Origin: an uncultured Clostridia bacterium | Lineage (GTDB): Bacteria > Bacillota > Clostridia > Oscillospirales > Ruminococcaceae | Direction of reading: 5' to 3' | Assembly (NCBI GenBank): GCA_944387885.1 | Contig: CALXGR010000002.1 | Location: 62,001 to 126,000 of the forward strand | DNA: 64,000 bases | Part shown: in pieces, positions 26,280 through 34,966 of the stretch | Layout of the letters: every line of letters begins with the position of its first letter | Numbering within the stretch: the stretch's first letter is position 1 | Position numbers and translations under genes: made by a program | The notes under the pieces: generated by a model | Told to the model about the DNA's origin: nothing | The model's database searches: none | The model's input: only the letters and a program-made list of their open reading frames with translations

Positions 26280-26984
26280 ATGAAACGAGTTCTGGTAGTG
26301 GAAGACGAACAAAGCATCCGGGAGATGATCGCTCTCAACCTGTCCATGGCAGGCTGGGAGGTATTGGAGGCCGGCAGTGCGGAAAAGGGGCTTCAGCTGC
26401 TCCAGACCGCAGGCCCCTGCAGCGTGGCGCTTCTGGATGTAATGCTCCCCGGAATGAACGGATTTTCCCTTTGCGAGACCCTCCGCCGGGACAATCCGGA
26501 CATGGGTATCATTATTCTCAGCGCCAAGTCCCAGGAGTCGGATAAGGTAAAGGGACTGTCCATCGGCGCCGACGATTATATGACCAAACCTTTCAGCGTA
26601 AATGAACTGGTGGCCAGACTGGAAGCCCTGGCCCGGCGGGTGCAGCGAAGCCAGCCTGTCCGGGGCGAGGACCAGGATCAGCTGGTCAGCGGACCCTTTA
26701 TCCTGGATGAACGGAGCCGCATCCTTTATAAAAACGGGACCCCCGTGGACCTGACCCAGGTGGAGTTCCAGATCATGGAGCTGTTCTTTAAGAATCCCGG
26801 GACAGCCCTGGTCCGGGAAAAGATTCTGAAAGGGGTCTGGGGGGAGAACTATTTCGGGGATGTAAAAATTGTGGATGTGAATATCCGCCGCCTTCGGATG
26901 AAGGTGGAAGATCAGCCCAGCGACCCCCAGCACATTCTTACGGTCTGGGGCTACGGCTACCGCTGGTCCCCGGAAGGAAAATAA
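26280..26984 (+). CDS. OmpR/PhoB-type response regulator
   Basis: The 234-residue regulator has a receiver domain (residues 1-118) with the acidic pocket EDE near residue 8, phosphoacceptor Asp53 in LLDVMLPGMNG and Lys in MTKPF near 103. It ends in a winged-helix domain (about 138-232), with LTQVEFQIMELFF and a closing GYGYRW. It would bind tandem direct repeats as a phosphorylated dimer. The gene is preceded by the lipoprotein and followed 35 bp later by its kinase. Target genes are unknown. Confidence 0.93.
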   Translation: MKRVLVVEDEQSIREMIALNLSMAGWEVLEAGSAEKGLQLLQTAGPCSVALLDVMLPGMNGFSLCETLRRDNPDMGIIILSAKSQESDKVKGLSIGADDYMTKPFSVNELVARLEALARRVQRSQPVRGEDQDQLVSGPFILDERSRILYKNGTPVDLTQVEFQIMELFFKNPGTALVREKILKGVWGENYFGDVKIVDVNIRRLRMKVEDQPSDPQHILTVWGYGYRWSPEGK

Positions 26985-27019
26985 TCAAGGCAGAAACCGG
27001 CGGGAAGGAGGCAGGGTGA

Positions 27020-28450
27020 ATGAGCATTACCAAACGGTGGCTGCGGGGCGGCCTGCTCCTTACCCTTATGGCTGTGGCCGCCGTAGAGATATTTTTCCTC
27101 TACAGCACCCGGGTCTCCCTGTACAACGGAGTCCGGCAGAGTATCAAGGGACGGTTCTCCACCATCAACGCCCAGCTGGAAATCACCATTTCCTCCACAG
27201 ACGCCGCTACAGTCAACGCCCGGAGCCTGGCTCTGCGGCGGATGGTGGAACAGTTTGACGCCAAGGAATCCTATGAATTCATGCTCCTGGACAGCCAGGG
27301 GCGGATCATCTCCACCTCCAGCGGTCAGATCGAAAATGACCTGTTCTCCAATGAGGATTTTTCTCTGGCCCTGGAAAGCGTGAATGGGGTTGGTGAGAGT
27401 ATTTACCGCACTGCCCGGGGCGAACGGGTGCTGAGCATGACCATGCTGGTGCCCTACCCGGTGGGGGAAATCGCAGCCATGCGGATGGTCACCAGCCTGA
27501 CCCTGGTGGACCAGGCCATCGACCAATACGCCCTGACCAGCCTCCTGGTGGCTTCTGTGGTAGTGGGAGCCAGCCTTCTTTCAGGACTTTATTTTATCCG
27601 GTCCATCGTCCAGCCTCTGGCCCGGGTGGAAGCCACTGCCACCCAGATTGCCCGGGGAGACCTGGAAGTGCGCCTGCCCCCCGGACCTTACGAGGACGAG
27701 GTAGGCCGCCTTTGCCGGACCATCAACCAGATGGCGGAGGACCTGGGCAAAACCGAGCGGATGAAAAATGACTTTATCTCCTCGGTAAGCCATGAACTGA
27801 GGACTCCTCTCACCAGCATCAAAGGCTGGATCGAGACCATTTCCGCCATTCGGGACCCGGAGGACGAAAACTACCGGAAAGGAATTGCCATCATCGGCCA
27901 GGAGGCAGACCGGCTCTACAATATGGTGGAGGAACTGCTCAACTTCTCCCGGCTCCAGAACGGGGTCCAGCTGGCCTGTGAAAGTCTGGATCTGGTGGCC
28001 GAAGTTACCGACGTGGCCCTTTTTGTCCAGCCCCGGATGAACCAGGAAGGAATCAACCTGGATTACCAGGAACCGGAACTGATGGTTCCGGTCTGGGCAG
28101 ACCCAAACCGCCTTCGTCAGGTGCTGGTAAATGTACTGGACAACGCCATCAAGTATTCCAAGCCGGGCAGCACCATCCATCTGGAACTGCTCAGCGAGGT
28201 GGATAATGTATATATCTGTATCCGGGACGAGGGACGGGGAATTGCCCCGGACGACCTGGAGAATGTCAAGTTGAAATTCTTTAAGGGAAAGAATGCGGAG
28301 CGGGGCAGCGGAATCGGCCTGGCCGTGGTGGAGGAGATCGTCACCGCCATGAACGGGGAAGTGGAGATCGCCAGCCAGCTGGGGGAGGGAACCACCGTCA
28401 CCATCCGCCTTCCCCATTATTCTCAACCTCAGGGGGCGCCTGAGGAATAA
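27020..28450 (+). CDS. Sensor histidine kinase with HAMP domain
   Basis: The 476-residue kinase has an N-terminal membrane helix (about residues 10-31), an extracytoplasmic domain of about 145 residues, a second helix (about 178-200) and a HAMP segment. The phosphoacceptor is His258 in SSVSHELRTPLTS. The ATPase domain shows the N box NVLDNAIKYSKPGS, DEGRGIAPDD and GSGIGLAVVEEI. The architecture is WalK/ResE-like. It pairs with the adjacent OmpR-type regulator. ATG 27020 has GGAAGGAGGCAGGG upstream. The outside domain shows no known fold by eye; the upstream lipoprotein may contribute to sensing. Confidence 0.93.
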   Translation: MSITKRWLRGGLLLTLMAVAAVEIFFLYSTRVSLYNGVRQSIKGRFSTINAQLEITISSTDAATVNARSLALRRMVEQFDAKESYEFMLLDSQGRIISTSSGQIENDLFSNEDFSLALESVNGVGESIYRTARGERVLSMTMLVPYPVGEIAAMRMVTSLTLVDQAIDQYALTSLLVASVVVGASLLSGLYFIRSIVQPLARVEATATQIARGDLEVRLPPGPYEDEVGRLCRTINQMAEDLGKTERMKNDFISSVSHELRTPLTSIKGWIETISAIRDPEDENYRKGIAIIGQEADRLYNMVEELLNFSRLQNGVQLACESLDLVAEVTDVALFVQPRMNQEGINLDYQEPELMVPVWADPNRLRQVLVNVLDNAIKYSKPGSTIHLELLSEVDNVYICIRDEGRGIAPDDLENVKLKFFKGKNAERGSGIGLAVVEEIVTAMNGEVEIASQLGEGTTVTIRLPHYSQPQGAPEE

Positions 28451-28474
28451 ACAGCGCAATTTATAAGGAGCATT

Positions 28475-29422
28475 ATGGAACAAAACAATCGACCGAAAGA
28501 ACGGTTCCGCACCAGCGTGGGGGGACAGGCCCTCATGGAGGGAATCATGATGCGGGGCCCCAAGCGGATCTGCTGTGCAGTCCGGAAACCGGATGGCACC
28601 ATCGACCTGAAACAGGAGGAGACCCGTCACTATTTTTATGAGAAAATCCCCCTGGTGCGGGGGTGCTGCGCCATGATTTACAGCCTTCTCACCGGATACC
28701 GGTATCTCATGCACTCTGCGGAGGTGAGCATGGGAGAGGAGGCCTTTGCGGACAGCGAAAGCAAGTTTGACAAATGGCTGGAAACCCACTGCAGCAAGCG
28801 GGTCCAGAACCTGTTTATGGGAGCGGCAGCCCTGGCAGGAGGTCTGCTGGCCATCCTTCTTTTCCTGGTCATCCCCACCACCCTGGTGGGACTGCTGGGC
28901 CAGGTGATTGAGCTGGGCCGCTGGCCCCGGGTCATTCTGGAAGGCCTTCTGAAAATCGCCATTTTTGTGGTTTACCTTTACCTCTGCACCCGGATGAGTG
29001 AGATTCACCGGATGTTCCAGTACCATGGGGCGGAGCATAAAACCATCGCCTGCTATGAGGCCGGCCTGCCTCTGGAGGTGGAAAATGTCCGCCTTTGCAG
29101 CCGGTTCCATCCCCGGTGCGGCACCAGCTTTATGATTCTGGTGCTCCTGGTCAGTATTTTCATCAATTCGGTTCTCCCCTGGGAGAACCTGGCCCTTCGG
29201 GTGGTGTACAAGATTCTGCTCCTCCCTCTGGTCATGGGTATCAGCTATGAGCTGATCAAGTGGGCAGGGCGGAGCTGCAACCCCCTTACCCGGCTTATCT
29301 CGGCTCCCGGACTCTGGCTCCAGCGGCTTACCACCTTTGAACCGGATGATTCCATGATCGAGGTGGCCATTGCAGCGGTCACCCCGGTCCTTCCGGAAGA
29401 CCCTAAGGAGGGAGCATGGTGA
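28475..29422 (+). CDS. DUF1385 (YqhQ-like) membrane protein
   Basis: The 315-residue protein has the DUF1385 N-terminus SVGGQALMEGIMMRGPKR and the internal motif FQYHGAEHKTIACYEAG, with SRFHPRCGTSF further on. About four membrane helices lie between residues 105 and 260. The family is widespread in Firmicutes and often precedes prmC and prfA, but its function is unknown. Here it follows the kinase by 24 bp and overlaps prmC by seven bases; prfA is not adjacent. The conserved His and Cys residues hint at a metal site. Confidence 0.88.
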   Translation: MEQNNRPKERFRTSVGGQALMEGIMMRGPKRICCAVRKPDGTIDLKQEETRHYFYEKIPLVRGCCAMIYSLLTGYRYLMHSAEVSMGEEAFADSESKFDKWLETHCSKRVQNLFMGAAALAGGLLAILLFLVIPTTLVGLLGQVIELGRWPRVILEGLLKIAIFVVYLYLCTRMSEIHRMFQYHGAEHKTIACYEAGLPLEVENVRLCSRFHPRCGTSFMILVLLVSIFINSVLPWENLALRVVYKILLLPLVMGISYELIKWAGRSCNPLTRLISAPGLWLQRLTTFEPDDSMIEVAIAAVTPVLPEDPKEGAW

Positions 29423-30258
29423 ACCCGGGTCAGTTGCCCTGGGCAGCGGCCCTGGAACTCCGGCGGCGGCTTCGGGAAGCTGGCTGCCCGGACTGGGACT
29501 GGGAGGGCCCCTGGCTGGTGGAGATGGTCACCGGCCGTCAGCCCCGGTTTGACGATACCCCTCTTACCGCCCAGCAGGCGGAAGAGTTGGAGGAACTGAC
29601 CCAAAAACGGGAAAAGCGAATCCCGCTTCAGTATCTGTCCGGAAAATGGGACTTCCTAACTGTTACACTGAAGGTGGGAAAAGGAGTACTTTGTCCCCGC
29701 AGTGACACGGAGCTGCTTTGCCAGGAAGGAGCCGCCCTGATTCAGGAAATCCCGGAACCTCGGGTGCTGGACCTCTGTGCAGGAACCGGATGTGTGGGAA
29801 TCGGGATAAAATCCCTGGTTCCTCAGGCCCGGGTCACCTGTCTGGAAAAAAGTCCTCAGGCCTTGGAATACCTGAGGGAAAACTGTTCCGCCTATGGGGT
29901 GGCCTGGAAAGAGGGAGACCTGTTCGGCTATGAAAAGGAACTGCCCCCTCAAAGCCTGGACCTGATAACCGCCAATCCCCCCTACCTGACCAAAGAGGAA
30001 ATGGCTCAGCTTCAGCCGGAGGTGGCCTGGGAGCCGGCCATGGCCCTGGATGGGGGAGAGGACGGTCTGGTCTTTTACCGGTACCTGGCTGCCAGATACG
30101 GCAGCTGCCTCAAGCCGGGAGGCTGGATGGCCCTGGAAATCGGCTGGGAGCAGGGAACGGCAGTGGCCGGTCTTCTGGAAAAGGAAGGCTGGACCAAAGT
30201 TCGGGTGGCCCGGGACTACGAGGACCGGGACCGGGTGGTACTGGCCTGCCGTCCCTGA
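29416..30258 (+). CDS. prmC: Release factor glutamine methyltransferase
   Basis: The 280-residue SAM-dependent enzyme methylates the GGQ glutamine of peptide release factors. The SAM site is VLDLCAGTGCVGIGIKSL near residue 116 and the substrate-binding catalytic motif is ITANPPYL near 186 (NPPY). The N-terminal helical domain includes RIPLQYLSGKWDF, as in PrmC. GTG 29422 and other inner starts are less likely than ATG 29416, which has AAGGAGGG. It ends the two-component/DUF1385 transcript; no clear terminator precedes the recA promoter. Confidence 0.92.
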   Translation: MVNPGQLPWAAALELRRRLREAGCPDWDWEGPWLVEMVTGRQPRFDDTPLTAQQAEELEELTQKREKRIPLQYLSGKWDFLTVTLKVGKGVLCPRSDTELLCQEGAALIQEIPEPRVLDLCAGTGCVGIGIKSLVPQARVTCLEKSPQALEYLRENCSAYGVAWKEGDLFGYEKELPPQSLDLITANPPYLTKEEMAQLQPEVAWEPAMALDGGEDGLVFYRYLAARYGSCLKPGGWMALEIGWEQGTAVAGLLEKEGWTKVRVARDYEDRDRVVLACRP

Positions 30259-30281
30259 AAGTACCTTAAATTCCCTGAAAC

Positions 30282-30306
30282 AAATTACAACTACAGGTTG
30301 TAATTT
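30282..30306. promoter_or_regulatory. Candidate damage-response operator at recA
   Basis: A perfect 10-5-10 inverted repeat, AAATTACAAC-TACAG-GTTGTAATTT, overlaps the recA -35 box. The core ACAAC-N5-GTTGT recurs upstream of the S24 repressor locus at 47577-47591, and with one mismatch at 47681-47695. It does not match the usual Firmicutes LexA box. Confidence 0.6.
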
Positions 30307-30326
30307 TCCTTCCGGTGGTGTATAAT
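30298..30326 (+). promoter_or_regulatory. recA promoter
   Basis: TTGTAA and a perfect TATAAT with 17 bp spacing. The -35 lies inside the right arm of the inverted repeat, so a bound repressor would block polymerase. Confidence 0.85.
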
Positions 30327-30377
30327 ACCACTGAGTAATAAAGAGGGGAGTATTCCCCCTGTAAGGAGATTGGATTT

Positions 30378-31529
30378 ATGGCAGAAAAGAAAGGGGCCGC
30401 CGCTCCCAAGCAGGCGGATGACAAGAAAGCAGCACTGGCTACTGCCATTGCTCAGATTGAGAAACAGTTCGGCAAAGGCGCCGTTATGAAGCTGGGCGCC
30501 AACACCGCCATGCAGGTGGATGCTATCTCCACCGGAAGCCTGGGTCTGGACCTGGCTCTGGGAGTGGGCGGTATGCCCAGAGGCCGTGTCATTGAGGTAT
30601 ACGGCCCTGAATCCAGCGGTAAAACCACCCTGGCGCTCCATGTTCTGGCAGAAGCCCAGAAGCTGGGGGGAGAAGTGGCCTTCATCGACGTAGAGCACGC
30701 CCTGGACCCTGCCTATGCCCGGGCCCTGGGTGTGGATATTGACAGCCTGCTGGTAAGCCAGCCTGATACAGGCGAGCAGGCTCTGGAAATCTGCGAAGCC
30801 CTGGTCCGTTCCGGCGCCATCGATGCCATTGTTCTGGACTCTGTGGCTGCCATGGTTCCCCGGGCCGAAATCGAAGGAGAGATGGGCGACAGCCATGTAG
30901 GCCTTCAGGCCCGGCTGATGAGCCAGGCTCTCCGGAAGCTGACCGGCGTTATCGGCAAAACCAACACTGTTTGTATCTTTATCAACCAGCTTCGTGAGAA
31001 GGTGGGCGTTGTCTACGGCAACCCGGAAGTCACCGCAGGCGGTCGGGCTCTGAAATATTATTCCAGTGTCCGGATTGATGTCCGCCGTATTGAGGGCCTG
31101 AAGGATTCCAGCGGCAACTTTATCGGCAACCGCACCCGGGCCAAAGTGGTCAAGAACAAGGTGGCACCTCCCTTCAAGGAAGCAGAGTTTGATATTATGT
31201 TCGGGGAAGGAATCAGCAAGATCGGCGAGATTCTGGACCTGGCCGTGCAGCTGGGAGCCATCCAGAAGGGCGGCGCCTGGTTCACCTACGGCGACCTGCG
31301 TTGGCAGGGCCGGGATAACGTGAAGAATTATCTGGCAGAACATCCCGAACTGGCCCAGGAACTGGAAGCCATTGTCCGGGCCAATGCGGATAAGCTGGTC
31401 AAGGCCAAGAAGGGCGCCGGTCCCAAGCTGGAACTGGTCATCCCCGGGCAGACCCCTCAGGCTCCTGCCGCTGACCAGCCCAAGACCACCGGCAGCGAAG
31501 CAGAGCTGGACATTATGGTGGAGGACTAA
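30378..31529 (+). CDS. recA: Recombinase RecA
   Basis: The 383-residue protein catalyses strand exchange and, as a filament on single-stranded DNA, stimulates self-cleavage of LexA-like repressors. [16 protein letters not shown] near residue 73 is the Walker A site, [14 protein letters not shown] near 118 and [10 protein letters not shown] near 154 are Walker B and neighbouring regions, and [17 protein letters not shown] near 225 is typical. ATG 30378 follows AAGGAG. It is co-transcribed with recX, which starts directly after its stop. Regulation by the operator over the -35 is inferred. Confidence 0.97.
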   Translation: MAEKKGAAAPKQADDKKAALATAIAQIEKQFGKGAVMKLGANTAMQVDAISTGSLGLDLALGVGGMPRGRVIEVYGPESSGKTTLALHVLAEAQKLGGEVAFIDVEHALDPAYARALGVDIDSLLVSQPDTGEQALEICEALVRSGAIDAIVLDSVAAMVPRAEIEGEMGDSHVGLQARLMSQALRKLTGVIGKTNTVCIFINQLREKVGVVYGNPEVTAGGRALKYYSSVRIDVRRIEGLKDSSGNFIGNRTRAKVVKNKVAPPFKEAEFDIMFGEGISKIGEILDLAVQLGAIQKGGAWFTYGDLRWQGRDNVKNYLAEHPELAQELEAIVRANADKLVKAKKGAGPKLELVIPGQTPQAPAADQPKTTGSEAELDIMVED

Positions 31530-32174
31530 TTGGAACAGCTGACCATAGAGGAAATTTCGGTGACCCAAAAGGGTCGGTATGCCCTTTTTGCCCAGGGACA
31601 GTTCCTCTTTTCGGTGGACGAGGAGACCCTGGTCCGGGAGAAAATCAAGGAAGGGCTTTCCCTCTCAGTGGCCCGTCTGGAAGAACTGCGCCAGACCAGC
31701 GAGACCCGGAAAGCCTGTGACAAGGCCCTGGATTACCTTTCCAGGAGAGATCACTCCTCGGGAGAACTGTACGAAAAACTCTGCCGCCGGTATGACCCTC
31801 AGTCCAGCGCTGCGGCAGTGGCCAAAATGCAGGAACTGGATTTGGTGGACGACCTGGCTTTTGCCCGCCACCGGGCCAGATACCTGATGAACCAGCACAA
31901 AAGCCGGAACCAGATTTTGCAAGCTCTGGCCCAGAAGGGAATTGACCGGCAGATGGCGGGAATGGTTCTGGAAGAGCTGTGGGACCAGGAGGAAAACGAC
32001 CCGGACCGGGAAGCGCTGGACCACCTGATCCGCCGCAGCTATCTTCAGAAGCTAGCCCAGGGTAAGACCCAGCAGGTGGCCGCAGCTCTTTGCCGGCGGG
32101 GTTTTTCGCCGGGGCTGGTCCGGAGTCTGATACAGGAATATACTAACCAGGAAAGCGAGTATTACGAAGAATGA
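31530..32174 (+). CDS. recX: RecX regulatory protein
   Basis: The 214-residue protein matches RecX: ALDYLSRRDHSSGELYEKL near residue 66 is the first RecX three-helix repeat and VDDLAFARHRARYLMN near 107 the second-repeat hallmark. RecX binds RecA filaments and limits them. The TTG start at 31530 follows immediately after the recA TAA and uses the GGAGG at the recA 3' end, so translation is coupled. The first ATG downstream would remove the conserved N-terminus. It overlaps rimO by four bases. Confidence 0.9.
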   Translation: MEQLTIEEISVTQKGRYALFAQGQFLFSVDEETLVREKIKEGLSLSVARLEELRQTSETRKACDKALDYLSRRDHSSGELYEKLCRRYDPQSSAAAVAKMQELDLVDDLAFARHRARYLMNQHKSRNQILQALAQKGIDRQMAGMVLEELWDQEENDPDREALDHLIRRSYLQKLAQGKTQQVAAALCRRGFSPGLVRSLIQEYTNQESEYYEE

Positions 32175-33514
32175 AAATAGCCATCATCAGTTTGGGATGC
32201 CCCAAAAACCAGGTGGACGCAGATGTGATGTGCCACAGCCTTCTTCTGAAGGGGTATACCACCACCGGCGACCTCTCCGAGGCGGACGGGATTCTGGTAA
32301 ATACCTGCGGTTTCATTGAAAGCGCCAAAGAGGAAGCCATTGAAAATATTCTGATGGCCTGCAGCTACAAGGAGCAAAATCCCAACCTGAAGGTGATTGT
32401 CACCGGCTGCCTGGCTGAACGGTACAAGGAACAGATCCGTCAGGAAATTCCGGAAGTGGATGCGGTGGTGGGAATCGGTAGCAACAAGGCCCTGCCCGCC
32501 ATTCTGGACCGGGTCTTTGGGGGAGAGCAGCTGGAGTCCTACGGTCCCAAAACGGACCTGCCCCTGGGGGGCAAGCGGGTCATCAGCACTCCCCGCCACT
32601 ATGCGTACTTAAAGATTGCGGAAGGGTGCAATAACCACTGCCATTACTGCGCCATTCCCGGAATCCGTGGCCCCATGCGGAGCCGTCCTTTGGAGGATTG
32701 CCTGGCCGAGGCCCGGTGGCTGGCCGGGGAAGGAGTCCGGGAGCTGATCGTGGTGGCCCAGGACCCCACCGCTTACGGGGAAGACCTGGGAAAGAACCAG
32801 ATCGTGGAACTGCTGGAAGCCCTGGACCAGGTGGAAGGGCTGGAATGGATTCGGCTTCTCTACGCCTATCCGGAGCGAATCACCCCTCAGCTGATTCAGT
32901 GCATGGCCAAATCCAAAAAGATTCTGCCCTACCTGGACCTGCCCATCCAGCACTGCAACGATGAGGTGCTGAAACGGATGAACCGGCGGAGCACCAAGGC
33001 TCTGCTGGAGGATACCATTGCTCAGCTTCGCCGGGAGATTCCCGGAATTACCCTGCGTACCACCCTCATTGCCGGATTCCCCGGGGAAACCCAGGAACAG
33101 TTTGAGGAACTCTGTCAGTTTGTGAAGGATATGGAGTTTGACCGGCTGGGCTGCTTTGCCTACAGCCAGGAGGAACACACCGTGGCGGCTACCTATCCCG
33201 ACCAGATCGACGGGGAAGAGAAGCAGCGCCGGGCAGATGTGGTCATGCGGATTCAGAGCGAGATCATGGCCAAAAAGCAGGCGGCACAGGTGGGGCGGAC
33301 CCTGACTGTCCTCTGTGACGGAATCGACGAGGAAAGCGGCCTTTACCTCTGCCGCACCCAGGGGGATGCCCCTGATATTGACGGCTGTGTCTGTGTCAGC
33401 AGCGACCAGCCCCTTTACCCCGGAGACTTCTACCGGGTAACCATTGATGAAAGCGATATGGTGGACCTGTTTGCCACCTTCGATCCTGCCCTGAACGGAG
33501 GCGACCTTCAATGA
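32171..33514 (+). CDS. rimO: Ribosomal protein S12 methylthiotransferase
   Basis: The 447-residue radical SAM enzyme adds a methylthio group to the conserved aspartate of ribosomal protein S12. The UPF0004 domain begins KIAIISLGCPKNQVDADVM and holds three Fe-S cysteines. The radical SAM triad is in GCNNHCHYCAIPGIRG near residue 151 and the C-terminal TRAM domain covers about 375-440. The SLGCPKNxVD start distinguishes RimO from MiaB. ATG 32171 overlaps the recX stop, and its own stop overlaps pgsA by four bases. Confidence 0.95.
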   Translation: MKIAIISLGCPKNQVDADVMCHSLLLKGYTTTGDLSEADGILVNTCGFIESAKEEAIENILMACSYKEQNPNLKVIVTGCLAERYKEQIRQEIPEVDAVVGIGSNKALPAILDRVFGGEQLESYGPKTDLPLGGKRVISTPRHYAYLKIAEGCNNHCHYCAIPGIRGPMRSRPLEDCLAEARWLAGEGVRELIVVAQDPTAYGEDLGKNQIVELLEALDQVEGLEWIRLLYAYPERITPQLIQCMAKSKKILPYLDLPIQHCNDEVLKRMNRRSTKALLEDTIAQLRREIPGITLRTTLIAGFPGETQEQFEELCQFVKDMEFDRLGCFAYSQEEHTVAATYPDQIDGEEKQRRADVVMRIQSEIMAKKQAAQVGRTLTVLCDGIDEESGLYLCRTQGDAPDIDGCVCVSSDQPLYPGDFYRVTIDESDMVDLFATFDPALNGGDLQ

Positions 33515-34086
33515 ATCTGCCCAATAAACTGACTATGATGCGGGTGCTGCTGGTGCCGGTGTTTATGGTGCTGGCCGGAATCAGCCAGTACGGAACCGAA
33601 ACCTTCAACCCTGCCCTTTATCTGGCAGCCGGCGTGGTTTTTGCCATTGCCAGCTTTACAGATTTCCTGGACGGGTATCTGGCCCGGAAATGGAAGCTGG
33701 TCACCGATTTCGGAAAATTTGCAGACCCTCTGGCGGATAAAATGCTCACCACCGCCGCCCTCATTTATATGATGGTGGACGGAGTGTGCCATCCGGTGGT
33801 GCTGGCCCTGGTCCTCTTCCGGGAGTTTGCGGTGGCCGGTGTCCGGATGATTGCCGCCGGTTCCGGCACAGTCATTGCCGCCAATATGTGGGGCAAAGTA
33901 AAGACCGTTCTCCAGATGGTGACCGTTATCTTTTACTATTTCGGGGCAGGCCTGGCCGGTCCCGACGGAATTGCGTTTGTTACCTTGGTTACCATGGCCC
34001 TTTGCTGGGCCGTGGCGGCAGTTACCCTTCTGTCCGGTGTGATTTACCTGTGGCAGAACCGGGAATGCTTTGCCCAGGCAAAATGA
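33511..34086 (+). CDS. pgsA: Phosphatidylglycerophosphate synthase
   Basis: The 191-residue membrane enzyme transfers phosphatidyl from CDP-diacylglycerol to glycerol 3-phosphate. The CDP-alcohol phosphotransferase motif DG-x2-AR-x8-G-x3-D-x3-D is complete: DGYLARKWKL followed by DFGKFADPLADK near residues 54-75. NLPNKLTMMRVLLVP is the usual N-terminus. Five or six membrane helices are expected. It closes the recA-recX-rimO-pgsA run; the nearest downstream stop signal is in the riboswitch region. Confidence 0.94.
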   Translation: MNLPNKLTMMRVLLVPVFMVLAGISQYGTETFNPALYLAAGVVFAIASFTDFLDGYLARKWKLVTDFGKFADPLADKMLTTAALIYMMVDGVCHPVVLALVLFREFAVAGVRMIAAGSGTVIAANMWGKVKTVLQMVTVIFYYFGAGLAGPDGIAFVTLVTMALCWAVAAVTLLSGVIYLWQNRECFAQAK

Positions 34087-34108
34087 CAGAAAAAGGGAAA
34101 AGTTCCCC

Positions 34109-34138
34109 TTGACTAACCAGCACTTCCTCCCCTATAAT
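34109..34138 (+). promoter_or_regulatory. Promoter of the mntP riboswitch transcript
   Basis: TTGACT and a perfect TATAAT separated by 18 bp, just upstream of the riboswitch aptamer. Confidence 0.8.
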
Positions 34139-34140
34139 GA

Positions 34141-34273
34141 TAAGGCTTCGTGAGGGAGTAGCTGGCGCCGGTGTTCCGGCGTGGCAAGTCAACATACTGG
34201 AGAACTTTTCTTCTGGCTTGTATTAAATAGCAAGACTCACGCATGGCTCTACGGCTGTGCGTCTGTCTTTTTT
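34141..34273 (+). promoter_or_regulatory. yybP-ykoY manganese riboswitch with expression-platform terminator
   Basis: The conserved loops GGGAGTAGC (34154-34162) and GTCAACATAC (near 34188) are characteristic of the yybP-ykoY Mn2+ riboswitch. CGTGAG at 34149-34154 pairs with CTCACG at 34236-34241 to close the aptamer (P1). The same 3' strand is part of a terminator stem, AGAC-tc-ACGCA with TGCGT-ct-GTCT, followed by T6. Mn2+ binding stabilises P1 and blocks the terminator, so this is an ON switch for the exporter mntP; that mechanism is established for the family. Confidence 0.92.
34232..34273 (+). terminator. Riboswitch-controlled terminator
   Basis: AGAC..ACGCA pairs with TGCGT..GTCT and is followed by TTTTTT. 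It shares CTCACG with aptamer stem P1, so the two are mutually exclusive. Confidence 0.8.
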
Positions 34274-34277
34274 AAAG

Positions 34278-34310
34278 GCTCGGGTACAGCGGTACGCCGG
34301 GCTATTTTTT
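34278..34310 (+). terminator. Second hairpin with T-run in the mntP leader
   Basis: GCTCGG and CCGGGC arms enclose an inner GTAC/GTAC stem, followed by TATTTTTT, only a few bases after the first terminator and 27 bp before mntP. It could be a second termination point that lowers leak. Confidence 0.55.
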
Positions 34311-34336
34311 ATGGAAACGGACGGTAGAACAAGACT

Positions 34337-34909
34337 ATGCAAATTTGGGAACTTCTTTTGATCGGAATCAGCCTTTCCATGGATGCTTTTGCGGTTTCAG
34401 TCTGCAAGGGGCTGTCCATGAAAACCATCCACCGGAAGGGAACCTTGATCACAGGGCTTTACTTTGGCGGATTCCAGGCCCTTATGCCCCTGATCGGATG
34501 GGCACTGGGCAAACAGTTTGAAAAGTATATTGTGGCGGTGGACCACTGGATTGCATTCCTTCTCCTGGCTTTCATTGGGGTGAACATGATCCGGGAGGCC
34601 CTGTCCGAGGAGGGAGACTCCTGCCCTGCCAGCTACACCCTGGACCACCGGGAACTGCTCATGCTGGCCATCGCCACCAGCATTGACGCTTTGGCGGTGG
34701 GAATCACCTTTGCTTTCCTCCAGGTGGATATCGTTCCGGCCATCTCCATCATTGGCTGCACCACCTTCATCCTTTCCATTGTGGGGGTGGTCATGGGCCA
34801 TCGGTTCGGCAGCAAATACCAGAAGCGGGCGGCCATTGCAGGGGGCGTCATCCTCATTGCCATCGGCCTGAAAATTCTTCTGGAACATCTGGGCATTATC
34901 GCCCTGTAA
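34337..34909 (+). CDS. mntP: Manganese efflux pump MntP
   Basis: The 190-residue membrane protein has six predicted helices and the two MntP repeats, each with acidic residues in the membrane: [16 protein letters not shown] near residue 11 and [16 protein letters not shown] near 114. It exports Mn2+ from the cytoplasm. The upstream manganese riboswitch strongly supports the assignment. The ribosome binding site is weak (GGACGGTAG), so expression may also be limited at translation. A bidirectional terminator follows. Confidence 0.95.
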   Translation: MQIWELLLIGISLSMDAFAVSVCKGLSMKTIHRKGTLITGLYFGGFQALMPLIGWALGKQFEKYIVAVDHWIAFLLLAFIGVNMIREALSEEGDSCPASYTLDHRELLMLAIATSIDALAVGITFAFLQVDIVPAISIIGCTTFILSIVGVVMGHRFGSKYQKRAAIAGGVILIAIGLKILLEHLGIIAL

Positions 34910-34912
34910 AAT

Positions 34913-34952
34913 AAGAAGCCCTCTCCCCGGCTCGGGGGAGAGGGCTTCTTTA
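34913..34952. terminator. Bidirectional terminator between mntP and asnA
   Basis: AAGAAGCCCTCTCCCC pairs with GGGGAGAGGGCTTCTT around a short loop; T-rich on both strands. The genes converge here. Confidence 0.9.
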
Positions 34953-34966
34953 GTTTGCATGAAAAA

